Positions 35,523 to 46,131 are shown, counted from the first letter of the stretch. The stretch: DNA of 64,000 bases from Evansella sp. LMS18 (GCF_024362785.1 NZ_CP093301.1:2914001-2978000), one strand, 5' to 3'. Notes: generated by a model not told the origin, from the letters alone. Program-made: numbers and translations.

Positions 35523-36257
35523 ATGAAACCCATCATTGGAGTTACATCATCCTTTAAAGATGAGCGCACAATGTCAGTTTCTTACGATAATATTGACTCA
35601 ATTACAGCAGCAGGAGGCGTGCCTCTCGTTTTGCCGAACCTTACAGATAAGGGGCAGGCGGAGCAGATTGCAGCCCAGCTTGACGGGCTGTTAGTTACAG
35701 GCGGGGGTGATATAGACCCAACCTTGTTTGGGGAAGAGCCACATCCTGGGTTAGGGGTTATCACTCCTGCCAGAGATGTTTTTGAAATTAACCTTATCAG
35801 GGAGATGATGAAAGAGGGCAAGCCGGTACTGGCTATATGCAGGGGCTGCCAAATATTGAATATTGCTGCAGGGGGCGATATGTACCAGGATATCTACTCG
35901 CAAATTGGCAGGCAGCTTTTACAGCACAGCCAAAAAGCTCCCCGTTCCCATGCCTCCCACTATATTAATGTGGCAGAGGGTAGCCTTTTAAACCAAATTA
36001 CCAATCTGGAAAAATATAAAGTTAACAGTTACCACCATCAGGCAGTCAGAAATCTGGCGCCAGGATTTTATATTAGCGCCTGCTCCAGTGACGGAATAAC
36101 AGAAGCCTTCGAAAGCAGGGAGCATCCTTTTGTGATAGGGGTCCAATGGCATCCGGAATGTATGACAGCTTCAGGAGACCAGCCTTCCCTGCTGCTGTTT
36201 GGTGCTTTTGTGGAAGCCAGCGCGCAAACGAATAAGAGACAGCAAACTACCGTATAA
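35523..36257 (+). CDS. C26-type gamma-glutamyl hydrolase (class I glutamine amidotransferase fold)
   Basis: A 244-residue enzyme with nucleophile Cys in [10 protein letters not shown] (about residue 104) and the catalytic His-Glu in VQWHPECM, as in gamma-glutamyl-GABA hydrolase (PuuD) proteins. In this operon it probably cleaves gamma-D-glutamyl bonds of murein-derived peptides; that role is inferred from position only. ATG at 35523 lies 7 bases after GGAGGAG; the longer start at 35508 overlaps the ribosome site. Confidence 0.8.
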   Translation: MKPIIGVTSSFKDERTMSVSYDNIDSITAAGGVPLVLPNLTDKGQAEQIAAQLDGLLVTGGGDIDPTLFGEEPHPGLGVITPARDVFEINLIREMMKEGKPVLAICRGCQILNIAAGGDMYQDIYSQIGRQLLQHSQKAPRSHASHYINVAEGSLLNQITNLEKYKVNSYHHQAVRNLAPGFYISACSSDGITEAFESREHPFVIGVQWHPECMTASGDQPSLLLFGAFVEASAQTNKRQQTTV

Positions 36258-36280
36258 GGATGAGGGGAGTTGGAGAGAGC

Positions 36281-37261
36281 ATGCGGGAAAAGCTTCTGGA
36301 AGTAAAAAACCTGAAAAAGCATTTTACAGTAGGTAAAGGAGAGGTGCTGAAAGCCGTCAACGATGTTTCTTTTGAAATATATAGAGGGGAAACTCTTGGT
36401 CTAGTTGGCGAATCAGGCTGCGGCAAGTCTACCACAGGCAGGACGATCATCCGCTTGTATCAGGCAACAGAAGGAGAAGTGCTGTATGAGGGAGAGAATG
36501 TCCATAAGATCAGCGGGCGGAATATTAAGAAGTTCAACAGAAAAATACAAATGATATTCCAGGATCCATATGCTTCTTTAAACCCAAGAATGACCGTGGA
36601 AGACATTATTGCGGAAGGTATGGACATTCATGGCCTGTACCGGGGAAAAGAGAGGCAGAAGCGTGTTCACGAACTGCTGGAAACAGTTGGGCTGAGCAAG
36701 GAGCATGCTGTGAGGTTTCCTCATGAATTCAGCGGAGGGCAGAGGCAGCGAATTGGCATCGCGCGAGCGCTGGCAGTGGACCCTGATTTTATCATAGCCG
36801 ATGAACCTATATCGGCTCTTGATGTTTCCATTCAGGCGCAAGTAGTTAACCTGTTGCAGAAACTGCAAAAAGAGCACGGGCTGACCTATTTATTTATCGC
36901 ACACGACCTATCCATGGTAAAGCATATAAGCGACCGGATTGGAGTAATGTACCTGGGCGGAATGATGGAACTGGCGGAGAGCGAAGAATTATATGAACAC
37001 CCTCTTCATCCGTATACTCAGGCACTGCTTTCCTCTATCCCGGTCCCTGACCCTGAGGTAGAAGAAACACGGGAAAGAGTAATCCTCCAGGGGGATGTTC
37101 CGAGCCCTGTAAACCCGCCGAGCGGCTGTGTTTTCAGGACAAGATGCCCGGAGGCTATGGACATCTGTTCACAGGTGAAGCCCGGCTGGCAGGAAGCGCG
37201 TCCAGGCCACTTCGTAGCGTGTCATCTGTATGACGGGATTGAGAATGGGGGCAAAGCATGA
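36281..37261 (+). CDS. oppF: Peptide ABC transporter ATP-binding protein (OppF/DppF)
   Basis: A 326-residue ATPase with [10 protein letters not shown] (Walker A), [14 protein letters not shown], signature FSGGQRQRI, Walker [12 protein letters not shown] and the C-terminal [14 protein letters not shown] stretch. It forms the ATPase pair with OppD. GGAGAG stands just before ATG 36281; an ATG at 36260 is alternative. Its stop overlaps the ykfB start (ATGA at 37258-37261). Confidence 0.9.
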   Translation: MREKLLEVKNLKKHFTVGKGEVLKAVNDVSFEIYRGETLGLVGESGCGKSTTGRTIIRLYQATEGEVLYEGENVHKISGRNIKKFNRKIQMIFQDPYASLNPRMTVEDIIAEGMDIHGLYRGKERQKRVHELLETVGLSKEHAVRFPHEFSGGQRQRIGIARALAVDPDFIIADEPISALDVSIQAQVVNLLQKLQKEHGLTYLFIAHDLSMVKHISDRIGVMYLGGMMELAESEELYEHPLHPYTQALLSSIPVPDPEVEETRERVILQGDVPSPVNPPSGCVFRTRCPEAMDICSQVKPGWQEARPGHFVACHLYDGIENGGKA

Positions 37262-38355
37262 TTATCAGGGAAATTGAGACAAACAGAATAGCCGTTCCGT
37301 TAAAGAAGCCTTTTAAAACAGCATTAAGAACAGTAGAAACAGCCGAAGCAGTTGTTGTCAGGATACATAGTGATGACGGATTAACAGGCTGGGGAGAAGC
37401 ACCTCCTACAGTAGTTATTACAGGGGAAAGCCTCGATAGTATTGAATCAGCGGTCATTCAATCCATTAGACCAGCGTTGCTGGGAGAGGATGCAGCGGAT
37501 TTTGAAGTTGTGTTTGAAAAACTGCACAAGGCGATCGCAGGGAATACAAGTGCGAAAGCTGCCGTTGATATGGCTGTTTATGACTTGCTTTCGAAAAAAG
37601 CTGGTCTTCCTCTCTATCAATACTTAGGCGGTTATCAGGATACGCTTGAAACAGATTATACCGTGAGTGTAAACTCTCCGGAAGAAATGGGAGAAGACGC
37701 AGCTCAGTATGTGGAAAATGGATTTAACGTTTTGAAAATTAAAGTCGGTAAAGATGAGATCGCTAAAGATATTGAACGCATAAAAGAGGTAAGAAACAGA
37801 GCTGGCAGCGAAATTAAAATCCGCCTTGACGCTAACCAGGGCTGGGAAACAAAAGAAGCGGTTTATTCCATCCGTAAGATGGAGGACATGGGACTTAATA
37901 TTGAACTGATTGAACAGCCAGTTAAAGCAAAGGATCTGGATGGCTTAAAAATGGTGACAGATAACGTCGCCACCCCGATCATGGCAGATGAAAGTGTTTT
38001 TTCACCTGAAGATGCTTTTGAGGTAATCAGGAACCGCTGTGCTGACCTGATTAATATTAAATTAATGAAAGCTGGGGGGATATACCAGGCCGAATTTATA
38101 AACCGGATGGCTCAAATGGCGGGCATCGAGTGCATGGCAGGGAGTATGATTGAGACAAGGCTTGGAATTTCTGCTGCGGCCCACTTTGCTGCCAGTAAAA
38201 AGAATATTACGAGATTCGACTTCGACGCCCCTCTTATGCTGAAGCAGGATGTTTTTCAGGGCGGGCTGCGGTATGGCAGAAATAAAATCTATCTTCAGAA
38301 TGAACCAGGGCTTGGAATTACAGGAATAGCTGATTATGAGGAGGTTCTTCGATGA
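37258..38355 (+). CDS. ykfB: L-Ala-D/L-Glu epimerase (YkfB family, enolase superfamily)
   Basis: A 365-residue enolase-superfamily enzyme with the Lys-Asp-Glu-Asp-Lys ligand set: [27 protein letters not shown] and NIKLMKAGG. YkfB interconverts L-Ala-D-Glu and L-Ala-L-Glu so that the murein dipeptide can be hydrolysed. The start overlaps the oppF stop and the stop overlaps the ykfC start (ATGA), strong translational coupling. Confidence 0.9.
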   Translation: MIIREIETNRIAVPLKKPFKTALRTVETAEAVVVRIHSDDGLTGWGEAPPTVVITGESLDSIESAVIQSIRPALLGEDAADFEVVFEKLHKAIAGNTSAKAAVDMAVYDLLSKKAGLPLYQYLGGYQDTLETDYTVSVNSPEEMGEDAAQYVENGFNVLKIKVGKDEIAKDIERIKEVRNRAGSEIKIRLDANQGWETKEAVYSIRKMEDMGLNIELIEQPVKAKDLDGLKMVTDNVATPIMADESVFSPEDAFEVIRNRCADLINIKLMKAGGIYQAEFINRMAQMAGIECMAGSMIETRLGISAAAHFAASKKNITRFDFDAPLMLKQDVFQGGLRYGRNKIYLQNEPGLGITGIADYEEVLR

Positions 38356-39260
38356 ACAGAGAGTATATTGTCAGGGTGCCTGTTGCTACCATTTGGACAA
38401 ATCCTGAAGCGCCAAGAGAGATTGATAGAAAAGCAATCAGCTATCCAGTGGAAATGAAAGACTGGCTTAAGGAAATGACTACAGAAGAACGCAGGCTCCT
38501 GTGCGACAATAATCTTGTGCAGAGCCAGGTGCTGTATGGGCAGCAAGTGACAGTAAAAGAGGAAAAAGGGGAGTGGCTTCACGTTCTGGTCCCAGAGCAG
38601 CCATCTTCAAAGGATGCAAAAGGCTACCCAGGCTGGCTTCCGAAAAACCAGGTAATTTCCCGGGAAAAGGCTGATCTTGGAGAAAATTCTGTTTCGGTTG
38701 CTGTAACAGCTCAGACCGCATGGTTGTATGAAGGCACGGAACCTATGCTGGAAGTCAGCTTCCAGACGAGGCTTCCTCTTGTAAAAGAAACAGAGGAATG
38801 GTTTTCAGTTAAAACCCCTGATGGTGAAAGGCTAATAAAAGCGGCAGATGCGGAAGTGATTGATAGCAAGAAAGTATCCGAAAAGGTGAATGGAGAAAAG
38901 CTGGTGGAAACAGGTGCTGCCTTTCACGGCCTGCAATATTTATGGGGTGGAATGAGCGGCTTCGGTTTTGACTGCTCCGGATTCACCTATACTATTCACA
39001 GAGCGTTTGGTATTACCATCCCCCGGGATGCTTCTGACCAGGCGAGGCAGGGAGAATTGGTGGATAGAGATTCCCTGAAAACAGGAGACTGCCTCTATTT
39101 TGCCAAAGAAGAAGGACAAGGAAGGGTTTACCACGTAGGTATGTATTATGGTGATAATAAGATGATCCACGCACCAAGTACTGGAAAAGGAATTGAAGTA
39201 GTGGATATCGGCACTACTAAGTACGATAAAGATTATTGTACAGCGAGAAGATTCTGGTAA
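38352..39260 (+). CDS. ykfC: Gamma-D-glutamyl-L-diamino-acid endopeptidase (YkfC, NlpC/P60)
   Basis: A 302-residue enzyme with two N-terminal SH3-like segments (about residues 1-170) and a C-terminal NlpC/P60 domain: catalytic Cys208 in GFDCSGF, then His in YHVGMYYG and IHAPSTGKG. It cleaves the gamma-D-Glu-diaminopimelate bond of murein peptides. No signal peptide is evident, consistent with a cytoplasmic role on imported peptides. Last gene of the operon. Confidence 0.9.
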   Translation: MNREYIVRVPVATIWTNPEAPREIDRKAISYPVEMKDWLKEMTTEERRLLCDNNLVQSQVLYGQQVTVKEEKGEWLHVLVPEQPSSKDAKGYPGWLPKNQVISREKADLGENSVSVAVTAQTAWLYEGTEPMLEVSFQTRLPLVKETEEWFSVKTPDGERLIKAADAEVIDSKKVSEKVNGEKLVETGAAFHGLQYLWGGMSGFGFDCSGFTYTIHRAFGITIPRDASDQARQGELVDRDSLKTGDCLYFAKEEGQGRVYHVGMYYGDNKMIHAPSTGKGIEVVDIGTTKYDKDYCTARRFW

Positions 39261-39261
39261 C

Positions 39262-39296
39262 GCAAAAAGGGACAGGGAAATCCTGTCCCTTTTTGC
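39262..39296 (+). terminator. Terminator of the peptide-recycling operon
   Basis: GCAAAAAGGGACAGG / CCTGTCCCTTTTTGC perfect 15-bp stem. The A/T-rich ends make it usable from both strands, so it may also serve the minus-strand kinase gene. Confidence 0.9.
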
Positions 39297-39333
39297 ATTG
39301 GGAAATCTAAGCAGACCGTTGCCTGGTTTGTTG

Positions 39334-41055
39334 TCAATTCAGCACTGCATGGGCATTTTTATTCTGTCCAGGGAGTGTAATGAAGAACGTGGTTCCTTTT
39401 CCGTTCTGGCTGTTAATAGATATGGTTCCGCCGCTGCTTTCTATAATCCTGTAGCAAATAGTCAGACCTAAGCCGGACCCTTTTTCTTTCGTCGTGAAAA
39501 AAGGTTCTCCAATTCTTGAGAGAACATGCTCAGGCATCCCCGGACCTTCATCAGATATAGTAATATTTATATCTCTGCCTTCTCTTTTGGCCCCTATTCT
39601 AATCTCTCCTGTGTCCATGGCTTCGATGGCGTTTTTCATTATATTTATGAAAACCTGTTTTATCTTCGTTTCATCGCCGAAGAAAGCAAGAGAGCCCTCC
39701 GCATATTCGGAATTGATGCTTATTCCTTTAATAATTGCCTGCGTGCTTAACAAGACTTTAATATCTTCAAGTAAGCCAGTAATATCAAGCTCTTTTTTGC
39801 GCTCGGAGTGGGGCTTTGCAAGGATTAATAGTTCCCCGGAAATCTGTTCAATTCTGTCCAGCTCATTATTTAATATAGTGAAATACTCTTTTTTTCCTGG
39901 AGATGATTCCAGAAGTTTAATAAACCCCTTTAATGAGGTGAGTGGATTCCTGATTTCGTGGGCTATCCCGGCTGCAAGTTCCCCTGCAATATTCAGTTTT
40001 TCAGACCGGACAATCATATTTTCAGCCATCTTCTGGTCTGTCAAATCAACCATCACATAAAGTGTTTCATTAGATTCCTCGAAGGTTTGCGGTAAGGATG
40101 TTAACTCTACATATTTCCGCATTCCATCGGGCAGGGAGAATTCGGTATACAATATATTGCTGGCAGAACCAGAATCTGTACCCGGCAGTCTGGAAGACAG
40201 GACGTCCGGTTTTGAAACGGGGAGTATGTCAAAGAGGTTCCTGCCGGCAATCATACTTTGTTGAAGTCCCAGAATACGTACTCCTTTATCATTTACAAAT
40301 TTAATAGTCTCGCCTTCAGTGACGAAAATCCCTACAGGAACATTATTGAACACGTCACGGTAAAATTTTTCGTTCCGTTCCACTAACTCCTTTTTTAAAG
40401 CGATACGTTCATTTTCTACTATTAGTTTCCTGTTCTTCTCGCGGAGGCTTTTGTTTTCTCTGTCAATGGATTCCAGTGTTCTGAATTCCTCTCCGCTTAA
40501 ATTTGATGCATGGTACTGCACATAGAGTGGTGAGGGATAACATCTCATTTCATCTGTCATGAAATAAGGATGCGTTTTAAGAAGGTCCATATAAATATTT
40601 GCTGGAGTAGCTGAACCGCTGTAGCAGCAAACAGTGAGATACTTTTCCTTCTCCAGCACCTTGTCACATTCGCATTCATATATACGAAGCTGTGTCAGCG
40701 GTGTATCCTGCTCAGCCCAGTCAAGTCTTCCCCATATCCTGGCAGCCTTTCCTTCCTCTATTACGGGGCCAAGGAGCCTTTTAAAGTTATTGGAGGCATG
40801 TTCTGCATTAATTTTGTTGTCCTTTTTATAATACTTAGTGTTTTCATAGAATATAATACTGTTCAGTATAGCTTTGTCTGCTCCTGCTTCCTGTAACGTA
40901 TGCATGATCTTTTTATAACAGTATTCTGTTTCAAGCAACAGGATTAGTTCACCTTTTTCTAAGCCATCCAGAATGAAGGACATCATATTCTCAAGATATT
41001 TTTCATGGTTATTAAAGCCATACAAAATGTGTGTTTTATGGTCATTTTGGGGCAC
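39334..41055 (-). CDS. MEDS-PAS sensor histidine kinase
   Basis: A 573-residue cytoplasmic histidine kinase: an N-terminal MEDS-type domain (about 1-165, ILYGFNNHEKYLENMMSFIL), a linker coiled coil (about 200-235), a PAS domain (about 235-345, FNNVPVGIFVTEG), HisKA with phosphorylated His366 in AGIAHEIRNPLTSLK and an HATPase domain (about 450-565). The form resembles sporulation-type kinases that feed Spo0F, but no partner regulator is encoded here. The GTG at 41055 has no ribosome site; AAGGAGGGG stands at 41103-41111, and the frame is open to an ATC codon at 41097-41095 (see findings). Confidence 0.88.
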   Translation of the reverse strand: MPQNDHKTHILYGFNNHEKYLENMMSFILDGLEKGELILLLETEYCYKKIMHTLQEAGADKAILNSIIFYENTKYYKKDNKINAEHASNNFKRLLGPVIEEGKAARIWGRLDWAEQDTPLTQLRIYECECDKVLEKEKYLTVCCYSGSATPANIYMDLLKTHPYFMTDEMRCYPSPLYVQYHASNLSGEEFRTLESIDRENKSLREKNRKLIVENERIALKKELVERNEKFYRDVFNNVPVGIFVTEGETIKFVNDKGVRILGLQQSMIAGRNLFDILPVSKPDVLSSRLPGTDSGSASNILYTEFSLPDGMRKYVELTSLPQTFEESNETLYVMVDLTDQKMAENMIVRSEKLNIAGELAAGIAHEIRNPLTSLKGFIKLLESSPGKKEYFTILNNELDRIEQISGELLILAKPHSERKKELDITGLLEDIKVLLSTQAIIKGISINSEYAEGSLAFFGDETKIKQVFINIMKNAIEAMDTGEIRIGAKREGRDINITISDEGPGMPEHVLSRIGEPFFTTKEKGSGLGLTICYRIIESSGGTISINSQNGKGTTFFITLPGQNKNAHAVLN

Positions 41056-41374
41056 GGATAAATCTGACAGGGTTCTGATTTCATTATTGGTTTTGATAGA
41101 AACCCCTCCTTATAATATTCTGACTATTTTAACATTAATAGAATGGCCTGTGTATGTAAATGTTTTTCCAACAACTTACCATAAAGAGTATTTTTACGAC
41201 AATCTTCATTCTTCTTCGGGAAAATCGTTAAACAAAGATTGCGTAACTGGCAACTGATTAAACTGCAGAATAGTATGTATATTTTCAGAATTTTAGCATC
41301 TTAAGGTTGCTAAATTCCGACAGCAAACCTATAATTCTAGTATTAACAGCAGACATGCAGAAGGAGTGGCCTGG

Positions 41375-43081
41375 TTGATTCGTCGGTTTTTATCCTATTA
41401 TATACCTCATAAAAAACTGTTTGCTGCAGACTTCAGCAGTGCTGTTGTGGTAGCAATTCTCGAGCTGGCTTTTCCTCTTGCAGTCCAGTGGTTTGTCGAT
41501 TCGCTCTTACCAACAGGAGATTGGTCCACCATAGTGCTGGTAGGTGTTGGGCTTTTTCTCGTATACGGATTCAGTACCTTTCTGCAGTACATAGTCAATT
41601 ACTGGGGCCATAAGTTAGGCATTAATATTGAAACTGATATGCGGGAAGAACTGTTTCAGCATGTGCAGAAACAAAGCTTTCGTTATTTTGATAATACAAA
41701 AACCGGCCATATTATGAGCCGGTTCACGAACGACCTTTTTGATATAGGAGAACTGGCGCACCATGGCCCGGAAGATATGTTTATTGCGATCATGACTTTT
41801 GTGGGCGCTTTCTGGATTATGCTGACTATTAATGTTAACCTCGCCTTAGTTATCCTGCTTATTGTGCCGATTCTTGTAGGACTGATTATCTTTTGCAACC
41901 TGCAGATGAACAAGGCATGGAGGCAGATGTTTAAGGATATTGCGGACGTGAATGCAAGAGTGGAAGACAGTGTGTCAGGTGTCCGTGTTGTACAGTCTTT
42001 TACAAATGAGCGTTTTGAAATTTCCCGTTTCACACGTGAAAACAAGAAATTCAGAAAGGCAAAAATCCGTTCCTACCGGGTCATGGCCTTCAGCCTGTCA
42101 GGAATATATATGCTGACAAGGTTTATAATTCTAGTGGTTCTCGTTTATGGGGCATGGCTTAGTTTTACGGGAAGATTATCCTACGGAGAGCTCGTAGCTT
42201 TCATCCTTTATGTAAACGTACTTTTTAAACCGATTGATAAAATAAGCGCATTAATGGAGCTGTATCCAAAAGGAATGGCTGGTTTTAAACGCTTTACTGA
42301 AATGATTGATACAGAACCGGAAGTGAAAAATGCGCCGGATGCAATCAAAGCTCCCCCTCTGAGAGGAGATATCCGGCTTGAAAATGTCCGTTTCAGCTAT
42401 GAAAACAGTAAACGGGTTTTACAAGGAATAGACCTTGAAATTAACGCTGGTGAAACAGTAGCCTTCGTTGGGCCATCAGGTGCCGGTAAAACAACAATCT
42501 GCTCACTCGTCCCAAGATTTTATGACGTGGATGGGGGGGCTATTACAATCGATGGAATTGACGTGAGACAAATGACGAAAGAGTCCCTTCGCTCCCAAAT
42601 CGGCATCGTGCAGCAGGATGTCTTTCTGTTCACTGGAACATTAAAAGAAAACATAGCATACGGAATGCTCGATGCATCAGAAGAAGAAATCGCAGCAGCT
42701 GCACGGCGAGCCCACCTGGAGGAGTTTATTCACTCCCTGCCGGATGGATACGAAACACAAATTGGCGAAAGGGGCCTTAAGCTTTCGGGAGGGCAAAAGC
42801 AAAGAATTGCAATCGCAAGAATGTTCCTCAAAAATCCGCCAATCTTAATCCTTGATGAGGCAACTTCCGCTCTTGATACAGGGACAGAGCTTATTATTCA
42901 GGAGGCTCTGGCGGAAAACCGGACAACGCTTGTAATAGCCCACAGGCTTGCAACCATCCGGAATGCTGACCGTATAGTAGTTGTCACCCCTGAAGGAATT
43001 GCTGAAGAAGGTACACATGAAGAGCTGGTCAGAAAAGGCGGGGTCTTCGCCAGTTTGCATAAAGTCCAGTACCAGCAATAA
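41375..43081 (+). CDS. ABC transporter, fused permease and ATPase
   Basis: A 568-residue half-transporter of the MsbA/Sav1866 type: six membrane helices (about 1-310), then an ATPase with Walker A GPSGAGKTT, Q-loop QQDVFLFTGTLKENI, signature LSGGQKQR, Walker B ILILDEATSALD and H-loop AHR. It probably exports lipids or drugs as a homodimer. TTG at 41375 follows AAGGAG by 8 bases; a GTG at 41366 lies too close to that site. Single gene. Confidence 0.88.
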   Translation: MIRRFLSYYIPHKKLFAADFSSAVVVAILELAFPLAVQWFVDSLLPTGDWSTIVLVGVGLFLVYGFSTFLQYIVNYWGHKLGINIETDMREELFQHVQKQSFRYFDNTKTGHIMSRFTNDLFDIGELAHHGPEDMFIAIMTFVGAFWIMLTINVNLALVILLIVPILVGLIIFCNLQMNKAWRQMFKDIADVNARVEDSVSGVRVVQSFTNERFEISRFTRENKKFRKAKIRSYRVMAFSLSGIYMLTRFIILVVLVYGAWLSFTGRLSYGELVAFILYVNVLFKPIDKISALMELYPKGMAGFKRFTEMIDTEPEVKNAPDAIKAPPLRGDIRLENVRFSYENSKRVLQGIDLEINAGETVAFVGPSGAGKTTICSLVPRFYDVDGGAITIDGIDVRQMTKESLRSQIGIVQQDVFLFTGTLKENIAYGMLDASEEEIAAAARRAHLEEFIHSLPDGYETQIGERGLKLSGGQKQRIAIARMFLKNPPILILDEATSALDTGTELIIQEALAENRTTLVIAHRLATIRNADRIVVVTPEGIAEEGTHEELVRKGGVFASLHKVQYQQ

Positions 43082-43244
43082 ATCTTGTGTTAAGGTTAAT
43101 TGGAAGAAAACAATTCGTTATAAGAGTTTAAATAAGGGAATAAGATATTTATCCCGATGTACCGTCAGTAGAACGCCCACCTGAAAATATAGGCAGGAGC
43201 GAAGATGTTCAGATGGATTATAACGGACGCTAACATCCCGATTG

Positions 43245-43302
43245 GTTCAACTAACAATCAGTGGGTGAGGCAACAATTTCCACTGATTGAAGTTTCACTT
43301 TA
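43245..43302 (+). repeat. 58-bp dispersed repeat, copy 1
   Basis: GTTCAACTAACAATCAGTGG ... CCACTGATTGAAGTTTCACT: a 58-bp element with a CAATCAGTGG/CCACTGATTG inverted pair, recurring at 62828. Upstream (about 43165-43240) a longer repeat-like stretch may belong to the same element. It lies in the 330-base gap before the TPR gene, which has no other clear feature. Confidence 0.7.
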
Positions 43303-43413
43303 TGGTCTGAAAACATAGCCGCTGAACGAATGATGTAAATGGAGAATTTTATCAAAAATGAGCTTGTTTTGTCAGATTAATTTGTACTTATTTTATGCTG
43401 GAGGTAGAACAAC

Positions 43414-46131
43414 ATGGCAGATGAACATTTTATCCATAAAACATATTACAGGCAGTTGCTTGAAAACGTGGAGGCTCAGCATCCCCTTCCTGCCTTGGGA
43501 GAGCTGTTTTTTGTGGAACACGCAAAGGAGAATGCTGATTTATCCCACATCAGATTTGCCCAGGGAGAACTGTATTTTCACCATAAGGATATAGAAGCGG
43601 CCATTTATAAGTGGGAAAATGTCAGCGGAGAGCTGGAGCCATGGGCAAAGAAAAATATTGGTGATGCCTATTACGAGCTGGGGTGGCACAGCGAGGCCGA
43701 AAATACGTATACATCTATAAAAACAGACAGCACAGTACTTTCTGTAGAAACAGCCCTGCAGCTGTTCTCTCTTTATGGAGAAAAAGGAAATACGGAAAAA
43801 GTCTATAAATATATTAAAAAAGCTATCTCCATTGACCCGGACTATCCAAATGTTACGGAGCTTGCGAGAACCTTCTATGAGGAGCAGGAGGACTGGAATA
43901 ATGCAGTTGAACTTGCAGCTGCTGAAGGGAAGAGGACAGGGTCGTTAAAATGGTTCGGTATACTGAGGTCATATATTGATAATGGTCACACGAAAGACTT
44001 TTCTCCCGAATACTTTTATGACACTGCAAAAGTACTTTACGAAACAGACCGGCAAAGCTTTTCACAATTTACAGCTTCTCTGTGGATGAGCTATAAAAAA
44101 AGGGATACTTTCCTTCCATGGATGAATATGGCCAATACGCTGTTTTCTGAAGTGGAAATGGACTATGAAGCTCCGTGGGAAGAAATTGCTGCTCTCCACC
44201 ACGAAAGTTATATGGAACTCATGACAGGAGAATACTTGATAAACCAGGTGGAAACAGTCATTCCTGGTTTATTGAGGAACTGGTTTAAGTTTACGAGTGA
44301 AAAAAGGGCACTGTTTCCGGCAGCAGCTGTTATGGCGTGGACAGAGTACTTCCCGTCATCTCTTGATGGGGACACATTGAAGGCAGCTGAAAATGTGCTG
44401 TTTAATTATGAACACGTGAGCGGAAACCTGGAAGAAACCCTTGACCTGCTTCAGACTGTATTAACATGGGCTGAATCGAATCAGCTCAAAATGAGCGGGA
44501 AAGTTAAATGGATGGTTTCCAGGCTGACGAAAAACAAAACACATCTTCTCGTGGCCGGATCAGCAGGCAGCGGAAAAGAAGAGGTGATTAATTCTCTTCT
44601 TAACGAAAGACTCTCAGGCGACGAACAGATAACAATGTTTATTGATTATCATCCTGAACTGCAAAGTATGAATGAAATAACAGAAGAAGGAAGCCAGCCT
44701 GTAGAGGATATAGCTGCTCTGCCTGATAATACGGTAGTAGAGCTTACCTGGCCTTCCTCATTTCTGGAAGAGCTCAATTGTTCTTTAATCAGCGCTCCTG
44801 TATTTACCGGGAGAAGCCTCAGTCAAAGCGAAGCTTCCAGATACTTAAATGTTTCAGATGGAATGCTTTTTGTACTGGACGGAAGAAGGCCGTTCTCCGA
44901 AGAGGAGTTAAAGCTGCTCATGGACATTTATGAAAATGCCCCAGGCTTACAGGTGAATTTCTTATTGAACGAACGAGACAAATCTGTTTACGATCACTAC
45001 ATTGCCGAAGAAGTCAGGGAAAAAGTAAAAGATGTGTTTCCGGAAGCTCGTGTCTTTTCCTTCCCTTCTCAAAATGCCGGGTATGGAGAAGTACATGATC
45101 TTGTGGAATTTATTAATGGCAGTTTCCCGCTCCATTCAGCAAAAAGTTCTGAGCAGCAGATTGCTAAGCTTATAAGCCTTATCCGATATGTATTATCCGA
45201 TCTGCTGGAAAAAAGAACTGCCATGGAGAATACTTATAATGACAATGTTGTATTCAATGAAGATATTATGGAAAGGCTTAAAGGCCTTGTTAATTCTCTC
45301 AAAGATACAGAACAGGATAAATCACAGATTATTACGGAATCTTACCGGGCAGTTAAAGAAGATGCAAAGCGTGATTTGAGGAAGAAAATCCCTGGCCTGT
45401 TAAGGGAATGCGCAGACTATATAAAAGAAGACAGTGACTTCCGGAATCTCCATGAAGAGCTTGACGCCAGGATGAATGAGGCAATACGAATGCACATTCA
45501 TGACAATCTGGTGCCTGCCCTACGTCTTGAACTTCAGCAATGGCTTGACGGCTCTGAAGAAGAGCTTCGCGCTGTGCAGGAGTATCTCGATGGAATGAAT
45601 GAAACGCTGAATGGCCTTTATGAAGAAGAAAAGCTCAACCTTCAGTGCGACTTCCAGGTTCTTTCCGACTGGCGCAGAGATATCAACCGGATCACACACA
45701 GAATTGATTTTGAAGACGAGAATATTATGAACCGTTCCAAACCATCTCAGTTCTTTCTGAAAAGTGCTGGAAAACTGTTCGGTAATATTCAGCAAAACAA
45801 AAATATGTTATATAACCAGTATAAGCGCGCAGTGGAAAATGACAGCTATGAGGATGTAACAGAATCGGTGGTTAAGAAAACGTTCCTCGAGTTTGACTTG
45901 TTCGAAAAAGCTCTGAAGGCTGATGTTTCACTGTTTTTCGAGAGTCCTTTCATGGAGCTCAGCAAAACGATTACTGAAGCGGAAGCAGAGAAGGGGCAGG
46001 TTATTGATAAGCTTGAAAAAATCAAACAGAGCCCGGAACATTTCTATGATCCATTAAAAATATTCGAAGTAAGGCTTCTGCAGTGCGAAATGATGAAAAG
46101 GGCAAGCGAAGACCAGCCTTACGTAACCTAA
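43414..46131 (+). CDS. TPR protein with a degenerate dynamin-like GTPase domain
   Basis: A 905-residue cytoplasmic protein. The first 350 residues are tetratricopeptide-like helices (for example AKKNIGDAYYELGWHSEAEN and KVYKYIKKAISIDPDYPN). A P-loop-like LVAGSAGSGKEEVINSLL follows at 380-396, with Glu389 in place of the Thr/Ser that binds magnesium; FVLDGRRPF stands in the place of the DxxG strand. The last 300 residues are long helices as in dynamin-like proteins. So the nucleotide site appears degraded. Function unknown. ATG 43414 follows TGGAGG. Confidence 0.6.
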   Translation: MADEHFIHKTYYRQLLENVEAQHPLPALGELFFVEHAKENADLSHIRFAQGELYFHHKDIEAAIYKWENVSGELEPWAKKNIGDAYYELGWHSEAENTYTSIKTDSTVLSVETALQLFSLYGEKGNTEKVYKYIKKAISIDPDYPNVTELARTFYEEQEDWNNAVELAAAEGKRTGSLKWFGILRSYIDNGHTKDFSPEYFYDTAKVLYETDRQSFSQFTASLWMSYKKRDTFLPWMNMANTLFSEVEMDYEAPWEEIAALHHESYMELMTGEYLINQVETVIPGLLRNWFKFTSEKRALFPAAAVMAWTEYFPSSLDGDTLKAAENVLFNYEHVSGNLEETLDLLQTVLTWAESNQLKMSGKVKWMVSRLTKNKTHLLVAGSAGSGKEEVINSLLNERLSGDEQITMFIDYHPELQSMNEITEEGSQPVEDIAALPDNTVVELTWPSSFLEELNCSLISAPVFTGRSLSQSEASRYLNVSDGMLFVLDGRRPFSEEELKLLMDIYENAPGLQVNFLLNERDKSVYDHYIAEEVREKVKDVFPEARVFSFPSQNAGYGEVHDLVEFINGSFPLHSAKSSEQQIAKLISLIRYVLSDLLEKRTAMENTYNDNVVFNEDIMERLKGLVNSLKDTEQDKSQIITESYRAVKEDAKRDLRKKIPGLLRECADYIKEDSDFRNLHEELDARMNEAIRMHIHDNLVPALRLELQQWLDGSEEELRAVQEYLDGMNETLNGLYEEEKLNLQCDFQVLSDWRRDINRITHRIDFEDENIMNRSKPSQFFLKSAGKLFGNIQQNKNMLYNQYKRAVENDSYEDVTESVVKKTFLEFDLFEKALKADVSLFFESPFMELSKTITEAEAEKGQVIDKLEKIKQSPEHFYDPLKIFEVRLLQCEMMKRASEDQPYVT

